Below are positions 16,985 through 25,050 of a stretch of DNA of 48,446 nt, piece by piece. The number at the start of each line of letters is the position of its first letter. The first letter of the stretch is position 1. Under the pieces are notes generated by a model. It saw only the letters and a list, made by a program, of their open reading frames with translations, was not told where the DNA came from and did no database searches. Position numbers and translations under genes: made by a program. Origin of the DNA: Mesorhizobium prunaredense (lineage in GTDB: Bacteria; Pseudomonadota; Alphaproteobacteria; Rhizobiales; Rhizobiaceae); NCBI RefSeq assembly GCF_900156895.1, contig NZ_FTPD01000012.1:1-48446 (forward strand), in the 5' to 3' direction.

Positions 16985-18811
16985 TCACAAAATCCGCTTG
17001 CCAAAGGCCGACATGACGAAGTTGACGGTGTCTGTCGCAATCCGCGGTTCCAAAGCTGATGTCAGGCCGGAAACGTCCATCGACAACAGCCCGCCGGACA
17101 ACGCGATCGCCTCCATCGCCTGATGCGTTTCGCGCACCGTGATGCCGCCGGAGCCCGCCGCCCAGCCGGCGAATTCGGTCACATCAGGCGAATAGCTGAC
17201 ATGGAAGCCTTGCGTGCCGGAGGTGGCGATGCGGATCGCCTCGTGCATTACGTCGCGCATGCCCATGGCGTCGATGTCGGTCATGGTGAAGGCGCAGACG
17301 CGCGAATCCTTCAGCACCCGGGCCTCGGCCGGATCGGCATGGCGCAAACCGACGATGACGACATTTTCCGGCGACAGTTGTGGCTGCAGCGCGCCGGGCT
17401 TGTGATCGAGGCCGAGCGCCCGCGCCAGCACCGAACATTCAGGCAGATCGATGCCGTCTTCGTCCTCGGGCATCAAGGCCGCGATGGAGTCGATCCAGAT
17501 CAGACCGAAGGAGTGCGTCGCCCGCGCCGTCGCCGTCAGCGCCTTGTGGGCGATGCGCCGGTCGCTGCCGGCGGTGAGCCGGACCAGGCCGGACGGCGGC
17601 CGCTCGATATCGGCCAGTTCGACGACATCGAAATTCATCGCCTCCAGCCGGGCGCCGGTCGCCTCCCTGGCCAGGATGCAGGCCGCCGCCGGTTCGGCAG
17701 ATATCGACACCATCTTGCGGCCGGAAAAATCCTCGACATCGTGCATTGGCGCCTTTTCGACATATTCCGAGGTCATCGCCAGCAGCATGGCGCCATAGCT
17801 CATACGGAAGGCGACACGGTCGCCGACGGCGGGTGGCGGCTCGGCATCGGTCACGTCGAGAAGCAGATGGTCGCTGGAGGCGCCAAGCACCCGCACGCCC
17901 TTGGCAATCGGCGTCAAACCTTCGATCAACACATCCTCGCGGCCGATATTGGCGATGGCGCGCAACCTGTCGCCATCGTCGGCAAACACCGGCTGGTTGC
18001 CGAAAGCGTCGTAGCCGGATTGGCCGATCGGCCGCGACGGCTTCAGCTTGACCTCGATGATGTCGCTGGTCAGCCGGCAGGCGTCGGGTTCGAGTTCGGC
18101 CCACGGCGTCTCGCGAAAAGTTTCGACGCCACCTTGCAGGATCGCCTCGCCAACCCGCAGATTGTTGATGCCGGCGGGCAGCCTGCCTTCGAGCAGCAGC
18201 GTCAGCGACGATGATGCCCCGCCCGAGATCCAGTCGAGCCTTGCGCCGGACAGGCGCTCGGTCTTGTAGGCATGGGCGACGAGCTGCCCGAGATTTTCCT
18301 GCGTCGGCATGATGGCGCCGAAGCAGCCGAGATTGGTGCCGATGCCGGCAATGCGAACGCCCCTGAGCGCCAGGATCTGCTCGACCGTCGGAATGAGGTC
18401 GTTCGGCCAGATGCCTTCCCTGAGGTCGCCAAGATCGATCATCAGCATGATGTCGTGGACGCGGCCCATACGCTCGGCGATGCGCGACAGCTCGCGGATG
18501 GTGGCGAGCTCGGATTGCAGGCTGATGTCGACGGTGCGCACAACCTCCTCGATGCGCGCCATCGGCGGGCTGCGCAGCAGCATGATCGGCGCATTGATGC
18601 CGCTGTCGCGCAGCCGGCGGATGTTTTCGAAGCGCGATTCGGCGATGCCGGCAACGCCGCCGCGCAGCATGGCGCGCGCCACCTGCGGCATGCCGCAAGT
18701 GCCCTTGGTGACGCCGAAGACCTTGATGCCGGACAGGGCGCAGCGGTCGACGATGGTGCGTGCGTTGCGCTCGATGCGGCCAAGGTCGATGGCGACTTGC
18801 GGTCCGGACAT
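16985..18811 (-). CDS. fusion of PLP amino-acid racemase and degenerate arginase-fold domain
   Basis: A 608-residue two-domain protein. Residues about 1-370 form a fold-type III PLP racemase of the ornithine racemase/YhfX type: the Schiff-base Lys is K36 in GVTKGTCG, followed by GIAESRFENI, the barrel motif MIDLGDLREG (124-133), GTNLGCFG (158-165), SGGAS (196-200) and IGREDV (289-294). Residues about 405-608 resemble ureohydrolases (FGLIWIDS, VVIVGLRHADPAEARVLKD, GGITVRETHQAMEAIALSG, SMDVSGL, SAFGKRIL). The manganese ligands are lost: the GGDH position reads GSDR, DAHxD reads DSIAA (441-445) and DVDxLDP reads SYSPDVTEF. The second domain is therefore probably structural or regulatory. There is no visible ribosome site. 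dadA lies upstream on the same strand, pointing to D-amino-acid turnover. Confidence 0.8.
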   Translation of the reverse strand: MSGPQVAIDLGRIERNARTIVDRCALSGIKVFGVTKGTCGMPQVARAMLRGGVAGIAESRFENIRRLRDSGINAPIMLLRSPPMARIEEVVRTVDISLQSELATIRELSRIAERMGRVHDIMLMIDLGDLREGIWPNDLIPTVEQILALRGVRIAGIGTNLGCFGAIMPTQENLGQLVAHAYKTERLSGARLDWISGGASSSLTLLLEGRLPAGINNLRVGEAILQGGVETFRETPWAELEPDACRLTSDIIEVKLKPSRPIGQSGYDAFGNQPVFADDGDRLRAIANIGREDVLIEGLTPIAKGVRVLGASSDHLLLDVTDAEPPPAVGDRVAFRMSYGAMLLAMTSEYVEKAPMHDVEDFSGRKMVSISAEPAAACILAREATGARLEAMNFDVVELADIERPPSGLVRLTAGSDRRIAHKALTATARATHSFGLIWIDSIAALMPEDEDGIDLPECSVLARALGLDHKPGALQPQLSPENVVIVGLRHADPAEARVLKDSRVCAFTMTDIDAMGMRDVMHEAIRIATSGTQGFHVSYSPDVTEFAGWAAGSGGITVRETHQAMEAIALSGGLLSMDVSGLTSALEPRIATDTVNFVMSAFGKRIL

Positions 18812-18907
18812 TTTTCTACTCAGAATTTGTGCACGGTATTAGACGCATTTATCTCGGTGTCGCCTAGCTGGCGACAATCAATATGAATCCGCATTGGGGT
18901 CGTGTTC

Positions 18908-19171
18908 ATGCCGGAAACCAGGGCTCTTGTATGTGGGCATGTCTTTCGCGCAGAGAGGCCCGTCACATTGGTCATTCGTCATCTCGATGGGGAGTGGCAA
19001 CTAACCTGTGGCGAGCACGATCATCCCACAGACTGCGAAGATTTCGAAGTTGTCGGCTTCAGGCACCTCACCGCCAGGCAAGCTAATCTGACGCAGATTG
19101 GCGAGCTTGAATGCGGCTGGCTTGCCGAATGGGTGCTGGGCGAATGGACCCGGTGCCGACACGACGATTAA
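18908..19171 (+). CDS. small conserved hypothetical protein
   Basis: An 87-residue acidic protein (89 if the upstream in-frame GTG at 18902 is used). It contains LVCGHVF near the N terminus and LTCGEHDHPTDCEDFEVVGFRHL in the middle. The Cys and His pairs might bind a metal, but spacing does not match a named zinc finger. Short proteins with a C-x-H-V-F start, a central hydrophobic strand and a Trp-rich end recur as hypothetical proteins in proteobacteria; no function is known to me. It sits alone on the plus strand, between the minus-strand racemase fusion and dadA. Confidence 0.6.
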   Translation: MPETRALVCGHVFRAERPVTLVIRHLDGEWQLTCGEHDHPTDCEDFEVVGFRHLTARQANLTQIGELECGWLAEWVLGEWTRCRHDD

Positions 19172-19178
19172 TTCTCCC

Positions 19179-20429
19179 TCAATTGACGTAGACCAGCCCT
19201 TGCGGGTCGATCTCCGGCTTGCGGCCGGCGACCATATCGGCAAGGAATTTTCCGGAGCCGCAGGCCATGGTCCAGCCGACATGGCCGTGGCCGGTATCGA
19301 GGTAGAGATTGCTGTAGCGCGCCCGGCCGATGACCGGCACCGAGTTCGGCATCATCGGCCGCAGACCGGCCCAGAGCTCGGCCTTGTTCTCGTCGAAGGC
19401 GCCCGGGAAAAGCTCCTTGCCGGTCCTGAACATGGCGGCGAAATCGCTCGGCTTGTGGCTGCGGTCGAAACCGGTGAACTCGGCGGTCGAAGCAAGCCGC
19501 AGCCGGTTGCCGAGCCTGGAATAGCCGATGAGCTGGTCCTCGTCGGCGCCGCCCATGGTCGGACCCTTGCTCTCGTCCTCCAGCGGCACGGTCGCTGTAT
19601 AGCCCTTGACCGGATAGACCGGCAGGTCGATGCCGTAGCGGCGACCGAGCAGGCCGCTCTCCGGGCCCATCGAGATGACGACGGCGTCGCCTGTTCTCGG
19701 GCCGGCCGAGGTCATCACCGCGCGCACCCGGTCGCCTTCGATGTCGAGGCCTTCGACCGTCGTGCCGTAGAGGAATTGGACGCCGAGTTTCTCGGCAGCA
19801 TAGGCAGCCAGGTTTCGGGTGAACTGGCTGGAGTCGCCGGTCTGGTCGATCGGCGAATAGACGCCGCCGGCTATTCTGTCCCTGGCGTCGGCAAGGCCGG
19901 GCTCGAGCTCGACCAGCCGCTCGCGGCCGACGATCTCGATCGGCAGACCGTGCTCGGCGAGATAGCGGTAATTGTCGGTGCCGGTATCAAAACTCTTCTG
20001 CGAGCGGAAGAAATAGAGAATGCCCTTCTTGCGCTCGTCATAGTGAATGCCGGTGTCGGCCGAGATGGCGTTGATGCAGTCGCGCGAATAAAGCGCCAGG
20101 CGCAGCTTGATGTCGGTGTTGGCGCGCAAGCGGACTTGCGTGCATTGGCGCAGGAAGCGCAGGCTCCAGGCGAAGAAATAGGGATCGAAGCGCAGCCGCA
20201 CCTTGATGCCGAGATCGTGGTTGTAGAGCGCGCGCAAAAACGTCTTCAGCGCAGCGGGCGAGGCCCAGGCGGTGGCGTCGCCGGGCGACACCAGACCCGC
20301 ATTCGATTGGCTGGTGCCTCGCGCCGCCATCGGATGGCGCTCGATCACGGTCACCTCGTGGCCGTCGCTCGCCAGATAATAGGCCGCCGCCGTGCCGACG
20401 ACGCCAGCGCCAAGGACCAATATCTTCAT
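19179..20429 (-). CDS. dadA: D-amino-acid dehydrogenase (FAD-dependent)
   Basis: A 416-residue DAO-family flavoprotein of DadA length. The N-terminal dinucleotide fold GAGVVGTAAAYYLASDGHEVTVIER binds FAD (residues 7-31), followed by the family motif SQSNAGLVSP. The C-terminal GLRPMMPNSVPVIGR and TGHGHVGWTMACGSG are the typical second FAD contact and substrate lid. It oxidises D-amino acids (mainly D-alanine) to the 2-oxo acid, passing electrons to the membrane chain. It lies upstream of the racemase-like fusion on the same strand, the classic dad pairing, although 367 bases and an opposite-strand gene separate them. Confidence 0.92.
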   Translation of the reverse strand: MKILVLGAGVVGTAAAYYLASDGHEVTVIERHPMAARGTSQSNAGLVSPGDATAWASPAALKTFLRALYNHDLGIKVRLRFDPYFFAWSLRFLRQCTQVRLRANTDIKLRLALYSRDCINAISADTGIHYDERKKGILYFFRSQKSFDTGTDNYRYLAEHGLPIEIVGRERLVELEPGLADARDRIAGGVYSPIDQTGDSSQFTRNLAAYAAEKLGVQFLYGTTVEGLDIEGDRVRAVMTSAGPRTGDAVVISMGPESGLLGRRYGIDLPVYPVKGYTATVPLEDESKGPTMGGADEDQLIGYSRLGNRLRLASTAEFTGFDRSHKPSDFAAMFRTGKELFPGAFDENKAELWAGLRPMMPNSVPVIGRARYSNLYLDTGHGHVGWTMACGSGKFLADMVAGRKPEIDPQGLVYVN

Positions 20430-20541
20430 GCCGCCCCCAAAGGATCAGATACGGCCGAAACGCCTCCACGTTTCAGCCGGCAGCTCCTTCAATAGCGCTT
20501 CTACGCTCGATCTACGAGCCCACGGAGGAAAAACCGGGACT

Positions 20542-21537
20542 TCAGCTCCGCGCCGAATTCTTGCCGGTCAGAATACGCTCCCAGGCCAGCGCGTCGGCGA
20601 CGATCTGGTCGAGGTCGTCGCGTTGCGGGGTCCAACCGAGCTCGCGGCGCGCCAGCTCCGAATTGGCGACCACCGCCGCCGCGTCGCCCGCACGGCGCTC
20701 GCCGATCCGCACGTCGAAATCATGGCCAAAAACGCGGCGCACGCTGTCGATCACCTCGAGCACCGAATAGCCATGGCTGTAGCCGCAATTGGCGACGAGG
20801 CTTGGTCCCCCGGCGCGCAGCCGTTGCAGCGCCAGCCGATGCGCCGCCGCCAGATCGCTGACGTGGATATAGTCGCGCATGCAAGTGCCGTCGGGCGTCG
20901 GATAGTCAGTGCCGAACACCTGCATGAAGGGACGCTTGCCGAGCGCCGTCTCGCAGGCGACCTTGATCAGATGCGTGGCGCCCGGCGTCGACTGGCCGGT
21001 GCGGCCCCTCGGATCGGCGCCGGCGACGTTGAAGTAGCGCAACGCCGTATAGCGCAAGCCGTGGGCGATTGCGGCGTCGCGCAGCATCCATTCGCTCATC
21101 AGCTTGGACAGGCCATAGGGCGATTCCGGTGCAAGGCGCGCATCCTCGCGCACCGGCTCCAGCCCGGCGCCGCCATAGACGGCGGCGGTCGAGGAAAAGA
21201 TGAAATTGGGCACGCCTTCGCGCACCGCGGTCTCGATCAGCGTGCGCGTCTTGCAGGTGTTGTTCTCGTAATAGCCGAGCGGGTCGGCGACCGATTCGGG
21301 AACCACGATGGAGCCGGCAAAATGGATGATCGCATCGACATGATTGCCGCGGATGACCCCGCCGACCAGCTCCTTGTCGGCGACATCGCCGACGACAAGC
21401 TTTGCCTCCGGCGCCACCGCCCATTCGAAGCCGGTCGAAAGCCGGTCGAGGACGACAACGCTCTCGCCCGCGTCCAGCAGTTCCCAGACCATATGGCTGC
21501 CGATATAGCCGGCGCCGCCTGTCACCAAAACCGTCAT
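20542..21537 (-). CDS. galE: UDP-glucose 4-epimerase
   Basis: A 331-residue extended short-chain dehydrogenase. The NAD loop is GGAGYIGSH (residues 7-15), and the catalytic pair is Y141 and K145 in SPYGLSK with the Ser of FSSTAAVYG. RYFNVAGADPRG and the conserved RDYIHVSDLA are also present. It interconverts UDP-glucose and UDP-galactose, feeding exopolysaccharide and lipopolysaccharide synthesis; the rhizobial orthologue is often called exoB. A GAGGA site precedes the start. It is transcribed alone toward dadA. Confidence 0.93.
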   Translation of the reverse strand: MTVLVTGGAGYIGSHMVWELLDAGESVVVLDRLSTGFEWAVAPEAKLVVGDVADKELVGGVIRGNHVDAIIHFAGSIVVPESVADPLGYYENNTCKTRTLIETAVREGVPNFIFSSTAAVYGGAGLEPVREDARLAPESPYGLSKLMSEWMLRDAAIAHGLRYTALRYFNVAGADPRGRTGQSTPGATHLIKVACETALGKRPFMQVFGTDYPTPDGTCMRDYIHVSDLAAAHRLALQRLRAGGPSLVANCGYSHGYSVLEVIDSVRRVFGHDFDVRIGERRAGDAAAVVANSELARRELGWTPQRDDLDQIVADALAWERILTGKNSARS

Positions 21538-21680
21538 CCGTGTCCTCGCTGTTCAAGATTTATCGGAAGCTGTCTCAACACCCGCCTTACTGGAAAGCCT
21601 GCCGCCAGGCCATTAGTCCATGTCCATCAGTGCCTGTGGTAACCAGTCTCATCGGCGCATGGCATCGTGCTGAAACAAAA

Positions 21681-21694
21681 TTGATCCACATCAA
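21681..21694. promoter_or_regulatory. FNR/FixK-type box upstream of hemA
   Basis: TTGATCCACATCAA is a perfect TTGAT-N4-ATCAA dyad, the consensus for FNR/FixK/FnrN regulators. It lies 125 bases upstream of the hemA start. Oxygen-linked control of hemA is established in several rhizobia and other alphaproteobacteria, so a role here is plausible. Confidence 0.8.
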
Positions 21695-21818
21695 GGGAAT
21701 AGGCCATGATCCGTGGCCGTTAGGAACAGGCTTGGGGCGTGGCATTTTGACCAAAAAGGCCAAGTAGACGGCGAATAGGGCAATGATTATGATCCCACGC
21801 AAAAATTGGGAAGCCGAA

Positions 21819-23096
21819 ATGAACTATCAGCGGTTCTTCGAAGACGCGATCGACCAGCTCCACGCCGAGCGTCGCTATCGCATCTTCGCCGACCTCGAGC
21901 GCATCGTGGGGAACTTTCCACGCGCCATCTGGCGCGCCAACGGCCGCGCCCAGGAAATCACCGTCTGGTGCTCCAACGACTATCTCGGCATGGGCCAGCA
22001 TCCCGACGTCATCGCCGCGATGCAGAACGCCGCCGGCAAGATGGGATCCGGCGCCGGTGGCACCCGCAACATCTCCGGCACCAGCAATCCGCTGGTCGAG
22101 CTCGAACTGGAACTGGCCGACCTGCACGACAAGGAAGCCGCGCTCGTCTTTACCTCCGGCTTCGTCTCCAACGAAGCCTCGATCTCGACCATTGCGCGGC
22201 TGCTGCCCAACTGCCTGATCGTCTCGGACGAGTTGAACCACGCCTCGATGATCGAGGGCGTACGGCGTTCGGGCGCCGAGAAGAAGATCTTCCGCCACAA
22301 CGACGTTGCGCATCTCGAAAGCCTGCTGCAGGCGGCGGGCCGCGAGCGCGCCAAGCTGATCGTCTTCGAGAGCGTCTATTCGATGGATGGCGACATCGCG
22401 CCGATCAAACAGATCGTCGAACTTGCCGAGCGCTACAACGCCATGACCTATATCGACGAGGTGCATGCCGTCGGCATGTACGGACCGCGCGGCGGCGGCA
22501 TCACCGAGCGCGAAGGGCTGGCCGACCGTATCGACATCATCGAAGGCACGCTGGCCAAGGCGTTCGGCACGCTCGGCGGCTATATCACCGGCACAAGTGC
22601 GGTGATCGATGCCGTGCGCTCCTATGCGCCGGGCTTCATCTTCACCACGGCGCTGCCGCCGGCCATTGCCGCCGCGGCGACCACGTCGATCCGCCATCTC
22701 AAGCGCTCGCAGGCCGAACGCGCCGCGCAGCAGCGCCAGGCGACGCGGACCAAGCAGGTTCTTACCGCCGCCGGCCTGCCGGTGATGGACTCCGCTACCC
22801 ACATCGTGCCGCTGCTCGTCGGCGATCCGGAACTCTGCAAGATGGCCAGCGACCGCCTGCTCGGCGTCCACGGCATCTACATCCAGCCGATCAACTACCC
22901 GACCGTGCCACGCGGCACCGAACGGCTGCGCATCACCCCGACGCCGTTCCATTCGGATCAATTGATCGCGGCGCTTCAGGACGCGCTGGTCGAGACCTGG
23001 GACGCCTTGGGCATCTCTTACGGTTCTGCGGGTCGGCCGGCGGTAAGGGAAAGCGACCGCGTCATTCCGCTGCTGGTGCCGAAGTCAGGCGGCTGA
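21819..23096 (+). CDS. hemA: 5-aminolevulinate synthase
   Basis: A 425-residue PLP enzyme condensing glycine and succinyl-CoA to 5-aminolevulinate, the first step of heme and tetrapyrrole synthesis by the C4 route used by alphaproteobacteria. The catalytic Lys is K247 in [36 protein letters not shown] and [12 protein letters not shown] are diagnostic. The ATG at 21819 gives the normal N terminus [11 protein letters not shown]; an in-frame ATG 12 codons upstream would add an unusual extension. A perfect FNR-type box upstream suggests induction at low oxygen, as when cytochromes or nodule heme are needed. Confidence 0.95.
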   Translation: MNYQRFFEDAIDQLHAERRYRIFADLERIVGNFPRAIWRANGRAQEITVWCSNDYLGMGQHPDVIAAMQNAAGKMGSGAGGTRNISGTSNPLVELELELADLHDKEAALVFTSGFVSNEASISTIARLLPNCLIVSDELNHASMIEGVRRSGAEKKIFRHNDVAHLESLLQAAGRERAKLIVFESVYSMDGDIAPIKQIVELAERYNAMTYIDEVHAVGMYGPRGGGITEREGLADRIDIIEGTLAKAFGTLGGYITGTSAVIDAVRSYAPGFIFTTALPPAIAAAATTSIRHLKRSQAERAAQQRQATRTKQVLTAAGLPVMDSATHIVPLLVGDPELCKMASDRLLGVHGIYIQPINYPTVPRGTERLRITPTPFHSDQLIAALQDALVETWDALGISYGSAGRPAVRESDRVIPLLVPKSGG

Positions 23097-23119
23097 AGCC
23101 AACGCGGCTTCGCGGCAGA

Positions 23120-24286
23120 TCACACACCCTTCATCCACTTCGCCAGCCGGTGCGCGGCCTCCTCGAGCTGGTCGAGGCGGCGGTGGAAGCATAGCCTGAG
23201 GAAGGCTTCGCCGCCGGGACCGAATGCGGTTCCTGGCGCCAGGCCGACATTGGCGCGTTCGACGATGTCGAAGGCGGCGGCGCGTGAATCGGTGATGCCG
23301 TCGACTGCGAAGAACAGATAGAACGCGCCCTGCGGCACGGTGAAGCGCGCCCTGCCGGTCGCCGCCAGGATGCCGCAGACCAGGTCACGCGCCGCCCTCG
23401 CCCGCTCCACCTGCTCGACGATGAAGGCGTCGCCTTCGTCGAGCGCGACGACGGCGCCGCGCTGCATGAACTGGGCAACGCCGGAGGTCGAATACTGGAC
23501 CAGGTTCTCGAACACCTGCTGCAGGCAGGGATGGACCTTGATCCAGCCGACCCGCCAGCCGGTCATCGACCAGTTCTTGGAAAAACTGTTGACGAACAGG
23601 ATGCGATCCTCGTCGGCCATGATGTCGATGAAGGACGGCGCGCGGCTGTCGCCGTAGTGGAACAGCGAATAGATCTCGTCGGCGATGATCCACAGCCCCC
23701 GTTCGCGGGCAAGGTCGAGGATCGCCTGCAGCGTCTCGCTGTCGGCGATCCAGCCGGTCGGGTTGGACGGCGAGTTGACGAACAGCGCCTTTGTCCTTGG
23801 CGTGATCGCCGCCTCGATCTTGCCGATGTCGCAGGACCAGCCATTGCCGGACTGGTCGAGCGTGACCGCGACCGGGACGGCGCCCGCCACGCCGGCGGCT
23901 GCGGCGAAGTTCGGCCAGGCCGGCGACAGATAGACGACCTCGTCCCCCTTCCCGGCGACGGCGTCGAGCGCCAGCTGGATGGCATGCATGCCCGAGCCGG
24001 TGACGATGAATTCTTGCTCGGCGAAGCTCTTGCCGAAATGCCTGACGTAATAGCGGGCGAGCGCCTGCCTCAGTTCGGGGATGCCTTTCTGCCAGGTATA
24101 GAAAGTCTCGCCGCCGGCCAGCGCCCGGGCTGCGGCATCGGTGATGAAGGCGGGCGTCGGCAGGTCGCCCTCGCCGGCCCAGAGCGGGATCATGCCGTCG
24201 CGGTCGCGGCCGCGGTTCATGACGGCGACAATGCCGCTTTCCGGCGCGGCACGGGCCTCGGCGCGCAAATTCTCGATCAGGGTCAT
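23120..24286 (-). CDS. class I/II PLP-dependent aminotransferase
   Basis: A 388-residue aspartate-aminotransferase-fold enzyme. The PLP Lys is K237 in NSFSKNWSMTGWRVGW; NSPSNPTG (171-178) and ADEIYSLFHYG (202-212) hold the cofactor Asn and the Asp/Tyr pair; FLRLCFHRR near the end has the carboxylate-binding Arg. It transfers an amino group between an amino acid and a 2-oxo acid in the cytoplasm. The sequence does not settle the substrate; relatives are annotated as aspartate or broad-range aminotransferases. It converges on hemA with a 23-base gap. Confidence 0.85.
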   Translation of the reverse strand: MTLIENLRAEARAAPESGIVAVMNRGRDRDGMIPLWAGEGDLPTPAFITDAAARALAGGETFYTWQKGIPELRQALARYYVRHFGKSFAEQEFIVTGSGMHAIQLALDAVAGKGDEVVYLSPAWPNFAAAAGVAGAVPVAVTLDQSGNGWSCDIGKIEAAITPRTKALFVNSPSNPTGWIADSETLQAILDLARERGLWIIADEIYSLFHYGDSRAPSFIDIMADEDRILFVNSFSKNWSMTGWRVGWIKVHPCLQQVFENLVQYSTSGVAQFMQRGAVVALDEGDAFIVEQVERARAARDLVCGILAATGRARFTVPQGAFYLFFAVDGITDSRAAAFDIVERANVGLAPGTAFGPGGEAFLRLCFHRRLDQLEEAAHRLAKWMKGV

Positions 24287-24345
24287 GGATGGATCCGTTT
24301 TTCGCCTTCCGGACAGCTAGCGTGTTTTGCGACAGGCGAAAATAG

Positions 24346-24375
24346 AAAACCCCGGCCGAAATCGACCGGGGTTTT
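24346..24375. terminator. bidirectional terminator between mscL and the aminotransferase gene
   Basis: AAAACCCCGG pairs with CCGGGGTTTT across a 10-base loop. Arms ending in A and T runs make it usable in both directions. It lies 23 bases after the mscL stop (minus strand) and is most likely the mscL terminator. Confidence 0.85.
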
Positions 24376-24398
24376 GGTCCAGAGATCTTGCCCCTGCG

Positions 24399-24821
24399 CT
24401 ATTTCCTGGCGAGGAGATCGCGAATTTCGGTAAGCAGCGCAACATCGGCCGGCGGAGCGGCAGCAGGCGCAGCGGGCTTCTCACGCTCCAGCCGTCTGCG
24501 CAGATCGTTCACCGCCTTGACCATCAGGAAGATGATGAAGGCGAGGATGATGAAGTTCAGCGCCACGGTGATGAAACTGCCATAGGCGAAGACTGCACCC
24601 TGCCTCTTGGCTTCAGCCAGCGATGTGGCGTTGACCGCTGAGGACAAGGGCAGGAAATAATTGTTGAAGTCGAGCCCGCCGAAAATCGCCCCGATTATCG
24701 GCATGATGATGTCGTTGACCAGGGAATCGACGATCTTGCTGAAGGCAGCGCCGATGATGACACCGACGGCCAGGTCCATGACATTGCCCCGGGAAATGAA
24801 TTCCTGGAATTCTTTCAGCAT
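24399..24821 (-). CDS. mscL: large-conductance mechanosensitive channel
   Basis: A 140-residue MscL of standard length. The amphipathic N-terminal helix [41 protein letters not shown] leads into TM1, where the Gly/Ala-rich face lines the gate. A periplasmic loop follows ([13 protein letters not shown]), then TM2 ([25 protein letters not shown]) and a basic C-terminal helix. It opens under membrane tension to release solutes after hypo-osmotic shock. The start at 24821 has a GGAGGGTCGG site; the frame stays open upstream but adds no conserved sequence. Confidence 0.95.
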   Translation of the reverse strand: MLKEFQEFISRGNVMDLAVGVIIGAAFSKIVDSLVNDIIMPIIGAIFGGLDFNNYFLPLSSAVNATSLAEAKRQGAVFAYGSFITVALNFIILAFIIFLMVKAVNDLRRRLEREKPAAPAAAPPADVALLTEIRDLLARK

Positions 24822-25050
24822 CCGACCCTCCTTGTTCTGACGGGCCAGGCCGCCGCCGCCCGCTTCGTTCGGCCCACAGTTACAATAGCAAAAACCTGCG
24901 GTTGCAGCATCGGCAAAAGACCGGTTCCGGCCAAAATTTCCCAAAGCCGCAGCCATCCTGCGCCGAAAGCCGCGATGGACTTGATCGCCAAGCTGTGATT
25001 GCGTCTCAGCAGGCCGGATGCAAAAACCGGCAAGGGAGGATTTTGGGGCC

